The position numbers were made by a program, and so were the translations under genes. Under the pieces are notes generated by a model. It worked only from the letters and a program-made list of their open reading frames with translations. It searched no databases and was not told the DNA's origin. A stretch of 64,000 bases of DNA from the NCBI GenBank assembly GCA_963821275.1, contig CAWGDF010000003.1, forward strand, positions 76,386 through 140,385, written 5' to 3'. This DNA comes from JACVRW01 sp963821275 (GTDB lineage: Bacteria > Actinomycetota > Thermoleophilia > Solirubrobacterales > Thermoleophilaceae). Below are positions 38,948 to 47,430 of this stretch, piece by piece. Numbering within the stretch: the first letter of the stretch is position 1; the number at the start of each line of letters is the position of its first letter.

Positions 38948-40105
38948 CGCCAGCTCGAGCTCGAAGCGCGCGTCGGGATCGTCAAGCGCTCCGTCCAGCA
39001 GGTCGCGCAGCCGGGCCAGCCGGTAGCGCGCGGTCTGAGGATGGATCCCGAGAGCCGCGGCCATCGCCGCCGCATTTCCCTGCTGGCGCACGTAGGCAAG
39101 CAGCGTCTCCTCCATGCGCTCACGCGCCTTGGGCGTGAGGTCGGCGAAGGAGGCGAGCCGGCGTTCCGCGATGCGCTCGGCGAGGCGCCGGCCGTCGTAG
39201 ACGATCAGGTCCGCCAGGCGCTCCTCGACTCGGATCAGCCCGTCGCCGCGGAGCGCCCCGGCCTCGCTGGCCTGCAGGGCGCTCCGGGCCAAGGACCAGG
39301 ACTCACCGAGCTCGGAGACCCCCCCTGCCGGGCCCAGCGCGGCCGGCCCGTCCGCGGTCGCCTGGGCGATCTGGCGGTCCTGTCCCGGACCCTCGGGGTC
39401 GGGCACGATCATGCAGCCCACGCCTCGCAGCACGGTTCCGACCGCGTCGGCGCGAAGCCGGCGCGCCACCCGGTCGAGGTCGTCCTCGGGACAGGCCAGC
39501 GCGGCGGCGCTTCGGGGAATGCTCCAGCCGGCGGCGTCGGCGGCGCTAGCCACGTCGACCGGGTCGGCCGGGGGGTCGCGCAGGAGCACGCCCACCAGCT
39601 GCCGGCGCCGGCGCTGTCGTTCGCCCTCCTGCTCCGAGCGCTCCTGGGCGTAGCCCTCCACGGAGTCGGCCGAGAGCTCTTCGATGTACGCGAAGATCGA
39701 CTCGGCCAAGGCGCTGATCACCCCCGCGTCGAGCTCGGCCCGGCGGGCGGCCCCCGCCAGGCGGCGCCAGGCCACCCGTGCGCCCACCCGGTAGGCCGAC
39801 TGCAGGGCGTCGAGGGTCCGCCCCTGGCGCAGCTCGCCCCGGCCGAGCTCCACGTACACGTCCCGGCCCGCCTCGCGCCCGCTGTCCGGATTCCGGATGA
39901 GGTGCACGAACTGGCGCAGGGCCTCGCTGACCCCGGTGCGAAGACCGCGCCCGAACGAGCCCTCCAGGGGACGGGCGTACTCCGGGACCTCGCGGCCGAT
40001 GGTCTCGAGGATCTCGCCGGTCACCGCGGCCAGCTCCGGCTCGATCGCGTCGGCCACCTCGGGTGGCAGTGCCCTCCAGGGCTCAGCGTCGATAGTTTTT
40101 ATCAC
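38924..40105 (-). CDS. PucR/CdaR-family transcriptional regulator
   Basis: The 393-residue protein ends in the PucR-type helix-turn-helix: LLAYVRQQGNAAAMAAALGIHPQTARYRLARLR (in parts, about 345-378). An N-terminal helical RsbR-like sensing region (1-165) precedes a GGDEF-like CdaR middle. Start is the GTG at 40105 (MIKTIDAEPW). It is transcribed away from an acyl-CoA desaturase, with 78 AT-rich bases between, so control of the desaturase is a natural guess. Confidence 0.85.
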   Translation of the reverse strand: MIKTIDAEPWRALPPEVADAIEPELAAVTGEILETIGREVPEYARPLEGSFGRGLRTGVSEALRQFVHLIRNPDSGREAGRDVYVELGRGELRQGRTLDALQSAYRVGARVAWRRLAGAARRAELDAGVISALAESIFAYIEELSADSVEGYAQERSEQEGERQRRRRQLVGVLLRDPPADPVDVASAADAAGWSIPRSAAALACPEDDLDRVARRLRADAVGTVLRGVGCMIVPDPEGPGQDRQIAQATADGPAALGPAGGVSELGESWSLARSALQASEAGALRGDGLIRVEERLADLIVYDGRRLAERIAERRLASFADLTPKARERMEETLLAYVRQQGNAAAMAAALGIHPQTARYRLARLRDLLDGALDDPDARFELELALRARRGQ

Positions 40106-40183
40106 TTAGGTGCGTATTTATAAAGGTGTATTCGCGGCTGGAACCCTAGTACATTTGCCTCCTGGGCACATATCGTGCCCCGT
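40106..40183. promoter_or_regulatory. AT-rich divergent promoter with inverted repeat at the desaturase start
   Basis: This 78-base space is strikingly AT-rich for the window (TATTTATAAAGGTGTATT near its left side, suited to a promoter -10 for pucR). At 40164-40180 GGGCAC and GTGCCC form a perfect 6-bp inverted repeat with a 5-base spacer, ending 3 bases before the desaturase ATG. It could be an operator, or in the mRNA a hairpin that hides the translation start. Confidence 0.45.
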
Positions 40184-41107
40184 ATGACTCGGATCGAGAA
40201 GCAAGTGAACCTGGCCGCCGTCGTCCTGCCGTTCGTGGCCACCATCGCGGCGATCGTCCTGCTGTGGAACAGCGTGGTCTCGTGGTCCGACCTCGCGATC
40301 CTCGCGGTCATGTACCTGGTCACGGGAGTTGGGGTCACCGTCGGCTTCCACCGCCTCCTCACCCACCGCTCCTTCATCGTTCCCAAGCCGCTCGAGTACA
40401 CGTTCGCGGTGCTCGGGTCCATGGCCGTGCAGGGCCCGGTGATCGGCTGGGTGGGCGACCACAGAAAGCATCACGCGCACGCCGACGAGGAGGGCGATCC
40501 GCACAGCCCGCATGTCGGCCACGGCGACGGGGTCACGGGCGTGCTGCGCGGGCTATGGCACTCGCACGTCGGCTGGCTTCTCATGAACCAGGGGCGGGCC
40601 GGCAGCAAGTATGCGAAGGACCTCTACGAGGATCGCGGCATGCGCCGGATCAACCGTCACTTCCCCCTCTTGGCGCTGGCCGGTCTGGCGATTCCCGCAG
40701 TCGCCGGCTGGCTGCTCACCGGGACGCTTGCCGGGGCCGCCACGGGGCTGCTCTGGGGCGGCCTGGTGCGCGTGTTCATCGTCCATCACGTCACGTGGAG
40801 CGTGAACTCGGTCTGCCACTTCCTTGGCGCACGCCGCTTCGAGACCGACGACGAGTCGCGCAACGTCTTCTGGCTGGCGCTGCCCTCGTTCGGCGAGTCC
40901 TGGCATCACAACCACCACGCCTTCCCGCGCTCGGCCGAGCACGGCCTCAAGCGCTGGGAGCTCGACCCCTCCGCGCTGGTGATCCGCGGCCTCGAGCGGG
41001 TTGGTCTCGCAAGGAACGTCGTCCGGATCGCGCCCGAGCGCCAGCGGGAGCGCGAGGGCGGCGCCGCGGCGCCGCGTCGCGCAGCCGCTCCCGCCGAGAC
41101 GAGCTAG
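40184..41107 (+). CDS. Membrane acyl-CoA desaturase (delta-9 type)
   Basis: The 307-residue enzyme shows the three histidine boxes of membrane desaturases: H56-RLLTH61, DHRKHH at 92-97 and WHHNHHAFP near 250, with about four transmembrane helices. It inserts a double bond into acyl-CoA using a di-iron centre and oxygen, adjusting membrane fluidity. The ATG at 40184 (MTRIEKQVNL) is preferred; a GTG at 40175 in the same frame lies inside the inverted repeat. The C-terminal 30 residues are Ala/Arg-rich. Confidence 0.92.
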   Translation: MTRIEKQVNLAAVVLPFVATIAAIVLLWNSVVSWSDLAILAVMYLVTGVGVTVGFHRLLTHRSFIVPKPLEYTFAVLGSMAVQGPVIGWVGDHRKHHAHADEEGDPHSPHVGHGDGVTGVLRGLWHSHVGWLLMNQGRAGSKYAKDLYEDRGMRRINRHFPLLALAGLAIPAVAGWLLTGTLAGAATGLLWGGLVRVFIVHHVTWSVNSVCHFLGARRFETDDESRNVFWLALPSFGESWHHNHHAFPRSAEHGLKRWELDPSALVIRGLERVGLARNVVRIAPERQREREGGAAAPRRAAAPAETS

Positions 41108-41124
41108 CACCCAGCAGTAGGCCC

Positions 41125-42153
41125 TCAGTGGAGCGTCGCGGCGTCCAGGTGGTCGAGCAGCCCCAGCGGGCGCGGCTCACGCCCCTGCTCGAGCAGCACG
41201 GCGCCACCGGGCCAGTAGGGGTGCGGCGGAGAGGCGCGGTGCACCAGCAGCGGCTCGTACACCCATGACCCGGTGTTGAGCAGCCGCGGACGCCCGCCCG
41301 GGCCGCGCCACTCCTCCGGGTCGTCTCCGGGCAGCGGTCCGCAGCGGTGCACGTGGCCGAACACGACCCACTCGGCGTCGGCGCCCAGGCGGTGCACCAC
41401 GCGCGCGAGAGCGGGAATGCTGGCTCGGCGCATCTGCGTCCCGAGCAGCCTCGCTGTCAGCGGCGCCATCCGCCGGGGGAGCAGGCGCTGCGGAATGCCC
41501 GGCATCGTGGCGGCGCGCAGGATCTCGGTCAGGTCGTCGAAGAGCAGCGCCAGCGGGCGGGGGAGCCAGCGGGCCAGCAGCGCCTCCAGCCGCGTCAGCG
41601 ACGGGCCACCCGCGCGCTCGTAGTTCACCGGAGCGGCGCCGTCGGCCGGAAGACGACCCAAGAGCCCGCGCGCCACTCCGTAGGCCGACTCCGGCAACAG
41701 GTGGCGGTCGAGGTAATGGCCGTGCGTCGCCCACACCGCATCGCTCAGCCAGACACCGGGATAGCGGACACGCACGCGGGCGGGGGCGAGCCATGACGTC
41801 ACGCGGGCCAGAGCGGGAGTCGCGTCGAGCGGCACGGGGGCGTCCAGGCCCGGGGGGACCCCGGCGGTCCGAAGCCACGATCGGATCAGCTCGGCGTCGT
41901 GGTTGCCCGGCACGACGATCACCTCCCGCCCCCTGCCGAGCCGCGAGCCGAGGCGGCGCAGCACCGGGTCGGCGGCTTCGAGCGCCTCGCGGGGCCGCCG
42001 CTCGAGCAGCTCGACCACGTCGCCGAGAAGCACCAGCCGCTCGACCTCGTCGATTGCGTCGAGCAGGGCGTCCAGCGCCTCGGGACGCCGCAGGACGTCG
42101 CGGCCAAGGCGCCCTCCAAGGTGGAGATCGGAGACGACGAGTGTTCGCGTCAC
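41125..42153 (-). CDS. Calcineurin-like metallophosphoesterase
   Basis: Five metal-binding motifs appear in order in this 342-residue protein: SDLHLGG (D9, H11), LGDVVEL, PGNHDAEL, ATHGHYLD and FGHVHRC. That set defines the binuclear metallophosphoesterases. The long middle part resembles UDP-diacylglucosamine-hydrolase-like or unknown cytosolic enzymes; substrate is uncertain. Its ATG overlaps the stop of the upstream HAD gene by four bases (ATGA), so both are translated together. Confidence 0.85.
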   Translation of the reverse strand: MTRTLVVSDLHLGGRLGRDVLRRPEALDALLDAIDEVERLVLLGDVVELLERRPREALEAADPVLRRLGSRLGRGREVIVVPGNHDAELIRSWLRTAGVPPGLDAPVPLDATPALARVTSWLAPARVRVRYPGVWLSDAVWATHGHYLDRHLLPESAYGVARGLLGRLPADGAAPVNYERAGGPSLTRLEALLARWLPRPLALLFDDLTEILRAATMPGIPQRLLPRRMAPLTARLLGTQMRRASIPALARVVHRLGADAEWVVFGHVHRCGPLPGDDPEEWRGPGGRPRLLNTGSWVYEPLLVHRASPPHPYWPGGAVLLEQGREPRPLGLLDHLDAATLH

Positions 42154-42812
42154 CCGAGGGCGTCTGCCAGCGCGCCCAGGTCACCGACCACGACGTCCGG
42201 CTCCGGCCCCAGCGGGTCGAACGCCGACGCGCCGCGATCGACCCAGGCGGTGCGCAGGCCCGCGTTGGCCGCCCCGACGACGTCGAACGGGTTGGCGGAC
42301 ACCAGCCACGTGTCCGCCGGGTCCCGCCCGACGCGCGCGGCCGCGTGGTGGTAGACCCGCGGCGAGGGCTTGAAGGTGCCCACCTCGTCCACGCTGATCA
42401 GGTCGTCGAAGCAGTCGGCGATGCCCGCGCCGCCCACCACGCGCTCGATCATCGCCCGTGTGCCGTTCGAGAACACCGCCAGGGTGTGACCGGCCTCGCG
42501 CAGCCCTTCCAGCCCGGGGCGCGTGTCCGCGAACGCGTCGAGCTCGTCGTAGGCCGCCACGAGCTCCCGCCGTGCCACGGCGTCGAGGTCGTTCCCCGTC
42601 GTCGCCAGGGCGTGGTCCAGAGCCCGCTCGGTGACCCAGCCGAAGTCGTGGTAGTGCTCCATGGCCGCCAGTAGCGCGGCGTAGCGCAGCTGGGTCTCGC
42701 GCCAACGCCGGGCGACCGCACCCGGGTCGGCCACATGAGCCTGGAGCGCGCGGCCGATGCCGAGCGGGTCGACCAGCGTGCCGTACATGTCGAACGTGAG
42801 TGCGGCGGGCAT
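42150..42812 (-). CDS. HAD hydrolase, haloacid dehalogenase type II-like
   Basis: The 220-residue protein has motif I FDMYGTLVD with nucleophile D8, motif II FSNGTRAM, motif III lysine in FKPSPRVY and motif IV LVSANPFDVVGA. The SANPFD variant is typical of (S)-2-haloacid dehalogenases. It hydrolyses a carbon-halogen or phosphate ester bond; the family cannot be resolved further. It is the first gene of a two-gene operon with the metallophosphoesterase. Confidence 0.87.
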   Translation of the reverse strand: MPAALTFDMYGTLVDPLGIGRALQAHVADPGAVARRWRETQLRYAALLAAMEHYHDFGWVTERALDHALATTGNDLDAVARRELVAAYDELDAFADTRPGLEGLREAGHTLAVFSNGTRAMIERVVGGAGIADCFDDLISVDEVGTFKPSPRVYHHAAARVGRDPADTWLVSANPFDVVGAANAGLRTAWVDRGASAFDPLGPEPDVVVGDLGALADALG

Positions 42813-42865
42813 GGGCCGGGAGCATGCTCGCAGACACCCGCCGGCCGGTACGTAGTCTTGGTCGA

Positions 42866-44410
42866 ATGGCCGACCCGATCCGCTTCGACTCCGCGCGGGG
42901 CCGCTGGGTGCTCGCCGTCACCGTGCTCGGATCGGGGGTCGCCTTCCTCGAGGCCACCGTGGTCAACGTGGCTCTGCCCGAGATCGGCCGTGACCTCGGC
43001 GCGAGCACCGCGGGCCTGCAGTGGGTGCTGAACGGCTACCTGCTCACCCTCGCGTCGTTCATCCTGCTCGGAGGCTCCCTCGGCGACCGCCTCGGACGGC
43101 GCCGGATCTTCAACCTGGGCGTGATCTGGTTCACCGCCGCCTCGGTGCTGTGCGCGCTGGCGCCGAACGTCGAGACGCTCGTGGCGGCCCGGGTGCTGCA
43201 GGGCGTCGGCGGGGCGCTGCTGACTCCCGGCAGTCTGGCGATCATCGAGGCCACCTTCCACCGCGATGACCGGGCCCGGGCGATCGGCGCCTGGTCGGGC
43301 CTCGGCGGGGTGGCCGCCGCGATCGGGCCGCTGCTCGGCGGCTACCTCGTCGATTCGGTCTCCTGGCGCGCAATCTTCCTGCTGAACATCCCGCTCGGCG
43401 CGTTCGTGGTCGTGATGGCCAACCGCCACGTGCCGGAGACCAAGGACCCGAGCGCCAGCGGAAGGCTGGACTATCCCGGCGCCGCCCTCGCTGCGCTGGG
43501 GCTGGCCGGGACGACCTTCGCCCTCGTCGAGGCGGGGTCCTCCAGCGGCGCGCTGGTCGGCGTCGCGGCGGCTGTAGGCGTGGCCGCCCTGGGGGCCTTC
43601 ATCTGGGTCGAGCGCCGCAGCCCCAACCCGATGGTGCCGCTCGACATCTTCCGCTCGAAGCAGTTCACCGCGGCGAACCTCGTGACGTTCGCGGTCTACG
43701 CCGCTCTCGGCGGGGTGTTCTTCCTGCTGGTGGCCTTCCTCCAGATCTCGCTTGGCTACTCGGCGATCGCCGCGGGCTCGGCGTCGCTGCCCGTGACCGT
43801 GCTGATGCTGCTCTTCTCGGCCCGCGCCGGTGCGCTCGCGCAGCGAATCGGGGCCCGCATTCCCCTCACCGCTGGACCGCTGATCATCGCCGCCGGGATG
43901 CTGATGATGACCACCATCGAGCCGGGCGACTCCTATCTCACCGGCGTGCTGCCGTCCATCCTCATCTACGGAGCCGGGCTCACGCTGGTGGTGGCCCCGG
44001 TCACCGCCACGGTGCTGGCGGCGGCCGACGCGAGTCATGCCGGGGTCGCCTCGGGGATCAACAACGCGGTGGCCCGCGTGGCCGGGCTGATCGCCGTCGC
44101 CGTGCTGCCGCTCATCGCGGGCCTCACCGGCGAGGACTTCTACGATCCCCAGGCGATGGCCGACGGCTTCCGCATTGCGATGGTCGCCACGGCCGCCTTG
44201 GCCGCGCTGGGCGGCGTGATCGCCTGGTTCACGATCAGCGCGGACGTCCTCGACGCGGAGCCCACCTCCGACGACGCGGGCACGCCCTCCCGGGCGGCGA
44301 CCGATCGCAGCTGCGCGGTAGCCGGAACGTCGCTGCGTCCGGCCCGCGAGGCCGACTGCCAGCCCGCGACCGTCGCGGTGGCGCGGCCGGAGGCCAAGGC
44401 CGAGGCGTAG
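42866..44410 (+). CDS. DHA2-family drug:proton antiporter (EmrB/QacA-like)
   Basis: A 514-residue carrier with about fourteen helices. Motif A appears as GGSLGDRLGRRRIF after helix 2, motif D1 as LEATVVNVALPEIG in helix 1, and motif C as GGVAAAIGPLLGGYL in helix 5. These define 14-helix multidrug efflux pumps. The ATG at 42866 (MADPIRFDSA) is chosen although the frame opens at 42800. The C-terminal 50 residues are a soluble Ala-rich tail. No adjacent regulator of its own; the nearest TetR is past a cupin gene. Confidence 0.88.
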   Translation: MADPIRFDSARGRWVLAVTVLGSGVAFLEATVVNVALPEIGRDLGASTAGLQWVLNGYLLTLASFILLGGSLGDRLGRRRIFNLGVIWFTAASVLCALAPNVETLVAARVLQGVGGALLTPGSLAIIEATFHRDDRARAIGAWSGLGGVAAAIGPLLGGYLVDSVSWRAIFLLNIPLGAFVVVMANRHVPETKDPSASGRLDYPGAALAALGLAGTTFALVEAGSSSGALVGVAAAVGVAALGAFIWVERRSPNPMVPLDIFRSKQFTAANLVTFAVYAALGGVFFLLVAFLQISLGYSAIAAGSASLPVTVLMLLFSARAGALAQRIGARIPLTAGPLIIAAGMLMMTTIEPGDSYLTGVLPSILIYGAGLTLVVAPVTATVLAAADASHAGVASGINNAVARVAGLIAVAVLPLIAGLTGEDFYDPQAMADGFRIAMVATAALAALGGVIAWFTISADVLDAEPTSDDAGTPSRAATDRSCAVAGTSLRPAREADCQPATVAVARPEAKAEA

Positions 44411-44447
44411 CTCCCGCGGTCGAGCCGCCAACCCGCTCGGGCCGGGC

Positions 44448-44891
44448 TCAGCCGAGCCAGCTGATCCCGTGCCGCTTTGAGACGCTGGCGTAAGCCTCGG
44501 GCCCGAGCGTGCCCGCCCGCTCGGCCGCGGCAAGCTCACGGAAGAATCCCTCCAGCCCGGCGGGCGAGGTGAGCACCAGCACGCGACCTGTCCGCGGCAC
44601 TACCCGCCGCTGCGAGTGCGGTATCCCGCGAGGCGCGATGACCAGGCCGCCCGGCCCCATCCGGCGCTCCTCGTCGCCGACCTGGAACACATGCTCGCCC
44701 TCGAGCACATAGAACAGCTCGTCCTCGTTCTCGTGAACGTGAAGGGGAGTGTCGACCGGATCGTTCTCCTCGAAGAGCGCGAACGCCCCGGCGGTGGTCT
44801 CGGCGGAGGCCCTGACCAGGATCTCGACCTCGCCAAAGCGCAGGCGCTCGCCGCTCCCGGCCTCGAGTGCGTGTACGTGCGCCTGTGCCAC
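44448..44891 (-). CDS. Cupin-domain protein
   Basis: A 147-residue single cupin: HVHENEDELFYVLEGEHVFQVG (in parts, residues 55-75) gives the metal-binding HxH...E, and IPHSQRRV the distal His. GAGGAGG precedes the GTG start by 8 bases. It diverges from a TetR regulator 43 bases away, which may control it. Function (quercetinase-like, sugar or sensor) is not decided. Confidence 0.8.
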   Translation of the reverse strand: MAQAHVHALEAGSGERLRFGEVEILVRASAETTAGAFALFEENDPVDTPLHVHENEDELFYVLEGEHVFQVGDEERRMGPGGLVIAPRGIPHSQRRVVPRTGRVLVLTSPAGLEGFFRELAAAERAGTLGPEAYASVSKRHGISWLG

Positions 44892-44934
44892 TGCTAGTGC
44901 CTCCTCTATTCGATATATGACACTATAACCAACT
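44892..44934. promoter_or_regulatory. AT-rich divergent promoter between cupin and TetR genes
   Basis: The 43 bases contain CGATATATGACACTATAACC, an AT-rich core with TATA elements on both strands suited to two back-to-back -10 boxes and to a TetR operator. The half-sites are only imperfectly symmetrical. Confidence 0.4.
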
Positions 44935-45582
44935 GTGACGTCCGGGAGTAAGACCAGGCCTTATGAGATGTCGAACCGCGCGCGGCAGGCGCGCGAGACC
45001 CGCCGCCGGATCGTCGAGGCGGCGGCGCGGCTGTTCGTGCGCGACGGCTATGCTGCGACGTCCATCGCCGCGATCGCCGACGAGGCCGACGTCGCCGTCC
45101 CAACCGTCTACGCCAGCCTGCGCAGCAAGGCGAACATCCTCCGGGCCGTCGTCGACCTGACGGTGCGGGGCGACGACGAGGCGGCCACGCTCGCCTCCCG
45201 GCCGCCCTGGCGGGAGATGGAGATGGAGGAGGACGCACGCGAGCGGCTTGCGCTGTTTGCGAGGCTGCACCGGCGGATCTGCGACCGAGAGGCCGCCGTG
45301 TTCGCCCAGCTCGAGGCCGCGGCGGGCGCCGATCCCGAGGCCACGGAGGTCCTGGCCGAGCACGACCGGCGCCGCTACGAGACGCAAACCCGAGTCGCCC
45401 GAGGGCTCAAGCGACGCAAGCAGCTCAAGCCCGGCCTCACGACCCGCCGGGCCGCCGATGCGATCTGGACGCTGGCAAGCGAGCGCACCTATCTGGCGCT
45501 CGTTCGCGACCGGAGCTGGAGCCCCGCGGCCTACGAGCGCTGGCTGCGCGGGCAGCTCGCGGCCGCGCTCCTGCCGGATTGA
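44935..45582 (+). CDS. TetR-family transcriptional regulator
   Basis: The 215-residue protein has the TetR helix-turn-helix at about 20-65 (TRRRIVEAAARLFVRDGYAA, IADEADVAVPTVYASLRSK) and a helical ligand domain. A GTG at 44935 gives a short leader; the ATG at 44968 is an alternative. Placed back to back with the cupin gene, which it may repress. The ligand is unknown. Confidence 0.88.
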   Translation: MTSGSKTRPYEMSNRARQARETRRRIVEAAARLFVRDGYAATSIAAIADEADVAVPTVYASLRSKANILRAVVDLTVRGDDEAATLASRPPWREMEMEEDARERLALFARLHRRICDREAAVFAQLEAAAGADPEATEVLAEHDRRRYETQTRVARGLKRRKQLKPGLTTRRAADAIWTLASERTYLALVRDRSWSPAAYERWLRGQLAAALLPD

Positions 45583-45631
45583 GAGCCGCGCACCGGTTTC
45601 CGGCAGCGAGCTTCGGTGCGAGACTCGCCCT

Positions 45632-46279
45632 GTGTTCGTCGTCGTGCTGACCGGTCCGCCGGGAGCGGGAAAGACGGTGTGCCTGACGGCGCTTAGCGAC
45701 GCCCTGGTGGACGCGCAGATCGCGCATGCGGCCGTCGACGTGGACGAGGTGGCCTGGGCCTACCCCTTTCCCGACGTTCGTCAGCGCTGCGATCATCTCC
45801 GCGTCTGGGGAGACCTGCACCGCCGCGAGGGCCACGACCTCCTGCTGGTGGCGGAGGTGATCGAGTCCACGGCGCACCTGAGCGACGTCCTGGCCTCGGT
45901 CGGCGCCGGCGATCATCTGCTCGTGCGGTTGGAGGCCGCTCCGGACACGCTTCGCCGCCGAATCGTCACCCGCGAGCCGCCGGGCTGGTCGTCGCTCGAC
46001 TGGCTCTTGGACTACACGAACAAATCCGTGGTCGCCTTGGCGGGCCTCGACGGCGTGCACCTGGTGCTCGACACCGAGCGGGTCGGCCCGGCGGAGGTCG
46101 TCGAGCGCATTCGGGCCGCCCGGCCCGACAGACTGGCGGTCTCGGCCGGGCGGGGGTGGGCCCTTTCAATGCCGCATAGAGGCATCAGAAGGGCCCACCC
46201 CCCGGATCACTGCTCCTGCTCTGTCGGCCGGACGAGGATCTCGTTCACCGCGACGTGCCGCGGGCGGGTGACGATGTAG
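45632..46279 (+). CDS. P-loop nucleotide kinase-like protein
   Basis: The N-terminus VVVLTGPPGAGKTVCLTAL carries a Walker A motif (residues 8-15), and the rest fits a small-molecule kinase: DVDEVAWAYP, a VAEVIESTAHL strand and LEAAPDTLRRRIVTREPPGW as a lid. About 180 residues are convincing; the frame then runs without stop through the long hairpin at 46152 and 73 bases into the end of the convergent SDR gene. The true stop is probably near 46150-46180 and lost by a frameshift (another frame has TAG at 46176). Substrate unknown. Confidence 0.65.
   Translation: MFVVVLTGPPGAGKTVCLTALSDALVDAQIAHAAVDVDEVAWAYPFPDVRQRCDHLRVWGDLHRREGHDLLLVAEVIESTAHLSDVLASVGAGDHLLVRLEAAPDTLRRRIVTREPPGWSSLDWLLDYTNKSVVALAGLDGVHLVLDTERVGPAEVVERIRAARPDRLAVSAGRGWALSMPHRGIRRAHPPDHCSCSVGRTRISFTATCRGRVTM
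46152..46202. terminator. Long double hairpin between convergent genes
   Basis: GGGGGTGGGCCCTT (46152-46165) pairs perfectly with AAGGGCCCACCCCC (46189-46202). Inside, ATGCC (46169) and GGCAT (46181) form a second 5-bp stem with a 7-base loop. The structure stands where the kinase-like and SDR genes converge, as expected for a bidirectional terminator, and lacks a T tract. Confidence 0.6.
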
Positions 46280-46965
46280 GCGATCGCATCGGCGATGTCG
46301 CGATCCTCGAGCCGCTGGACGCCGCCGAAGCGCTCGGCGATGCGCTCCCGGATCTCGGGCCGGTTGTGGCTGGAGAGCTCGGTGGCCACGGCGCCCGGCT
46401 CGACGAGCGATACCCGGACGTGGCGGCCGGTCACCTCCTGGCGTAGCGATTCGCTGAAGGCGCCGACCGCGTGCTTGGTCGCGTTGTACACGCCGCTCCC
46501 CGCCCGGACCACACGGCCGGCGACCGAGGAGATGTTGACCAGATCGGCGGTCCGGCGTGGCTCGCGCTCGGCCGCCTCGAGCAGGTGGGGCAGCGCCGCC
46601 CGGGCGCAGTAGAGGAGCCCGAGCAGGTTGACACCGACCATGCGCTCCCATTCCTCGAGCGGTGCGTCGGCAAACGGGCCGAGCAGCATCACGCCCGCGT
46701 TGTTGACGAGCACGTCCAGCCGCCCCAGCTCCCCGACGGCCCGCTGCACGGTGGCCTCCGCGGCCTCGCGCTCGGCCACGTCAGCTTCGATGACCACCGC
46801 CGTGCCGCCCTGCTCGTCTATGTCACGCGCGAGCTCTTCCAGACGGTCGACCCGGCGCGCCGCCAGGGCGACTGCGGCACCTTCGGCGGCAAGCAGACGT
46901 GCGCTCGCCCGGCCGATGCCGCTGGAGGCGCCGGTGACCAGGGCCGCGGTTCCTGCGAGCCTCAT
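46207..46965 (-). CDS. Short-chain dehydrogenase/reductase
   Basis: The 252-residue classical SDR has the cofactor loop GASSGIG (12-18), AARR (36-38) favouring NADP(H), NNAGV, the catalytic Ser in NISSVAG, and YNATK (Tyr, Lys). LVEPGAVATEL follows. It reduces or oxidises a hydroxyl/carbonyl of an unknown substrate. The ATG overlaps the TGA of the VOC gene by one base (TGATG), so the two are co-translated. Confidence 0.9.
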   Translation of the reverse strand: MRLAGTAALVTGASSGIGRASARLLAAEGAAVALAARRVDRLEELARDIDEQGGTAVVIEADVAEREAAEATVQRAVGELGRLDVLVNNAGVMLLGPFADAPLEEWERMVGVNLLGLLYCARAALPHLLEAAEREPRRTADLVNISSVAGRVVRAGSGVYNATKHAVGAFSESLRQEVTGRHVRVSLVEPGAVATELSSHNRPEIRERIAERFGGVQRLEDRDIADAIAYIVTRPRHVAVNEILVRPTEQEQ

Positions 46966-47342
46966 CAGGGGGCCCCGTGGAAGACAGCCTCCACGTTGTT
47001 GCCGTCCGGGTCCAGGACGAACGCTCCGTAGTAGTTGGGGTGGTAGATCTCACGCTTGCCCGGGCCGCCGTTGTCCCGAGCGCCCGCCGCGAGCGCCGCG
47101 GCATGAAAGGCGTCGACCACCTCGGTGCTCGGCGCCTCGAAGGCGATGTGCGCTCCGGAGACCGTCGGGCGACCGCGGGCGGAGATCCAGAAGAACGGTT
47201 TCTGGTTCGCCGTGAGGCCGAATCCGCCGGCGCCCGGTGCGGGCTCCATGAGCAGCTCCAGTCCGAGCGGCTCGAGGACCTGCGTGTAGAACGCCTTGCT
47301 CCGCTCGTAGTCCGACACCTCGACACCGACGTGATCCAGCAT
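46965..47342 (-). CDS. VOC-superfamily (glyoxalase/bleomycin-resistance-like) protein
   Basis: A 125-residue single vicinal-oxygen-chelate domain: MLDHVGVEVSDYERSKAFY at the start with metal His4, a HIAFEAPS strand near 72-79 and DPDGNNVEAVFHG at the end with the metal Glu. Such proteins are lyases, dioxygenases or drug binders. First gene of a pair with the SDR. Confidence 0.85.
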   Translation of the reverse strand: MLDHVGVEVSDYERSKAFYTQVLEPLGLELLMEPAPGAGGFGLTANQKPFFWISARGRPTVSGAHIAFEAPSTEVVDAFHAAALAAGARDNGGPGKREIYHPNYYGAFVLDPDGNNVEAVFHGAP

Positions 47343-47430
47343 GGCTCTCCTCCGTGGACGCGGTTGCGTTCGGGACTCCAGGACTTTGGCACGCAGGGCG
47401 CCGGCGACGCGCGAGGTGGCGTCGGGCCGG

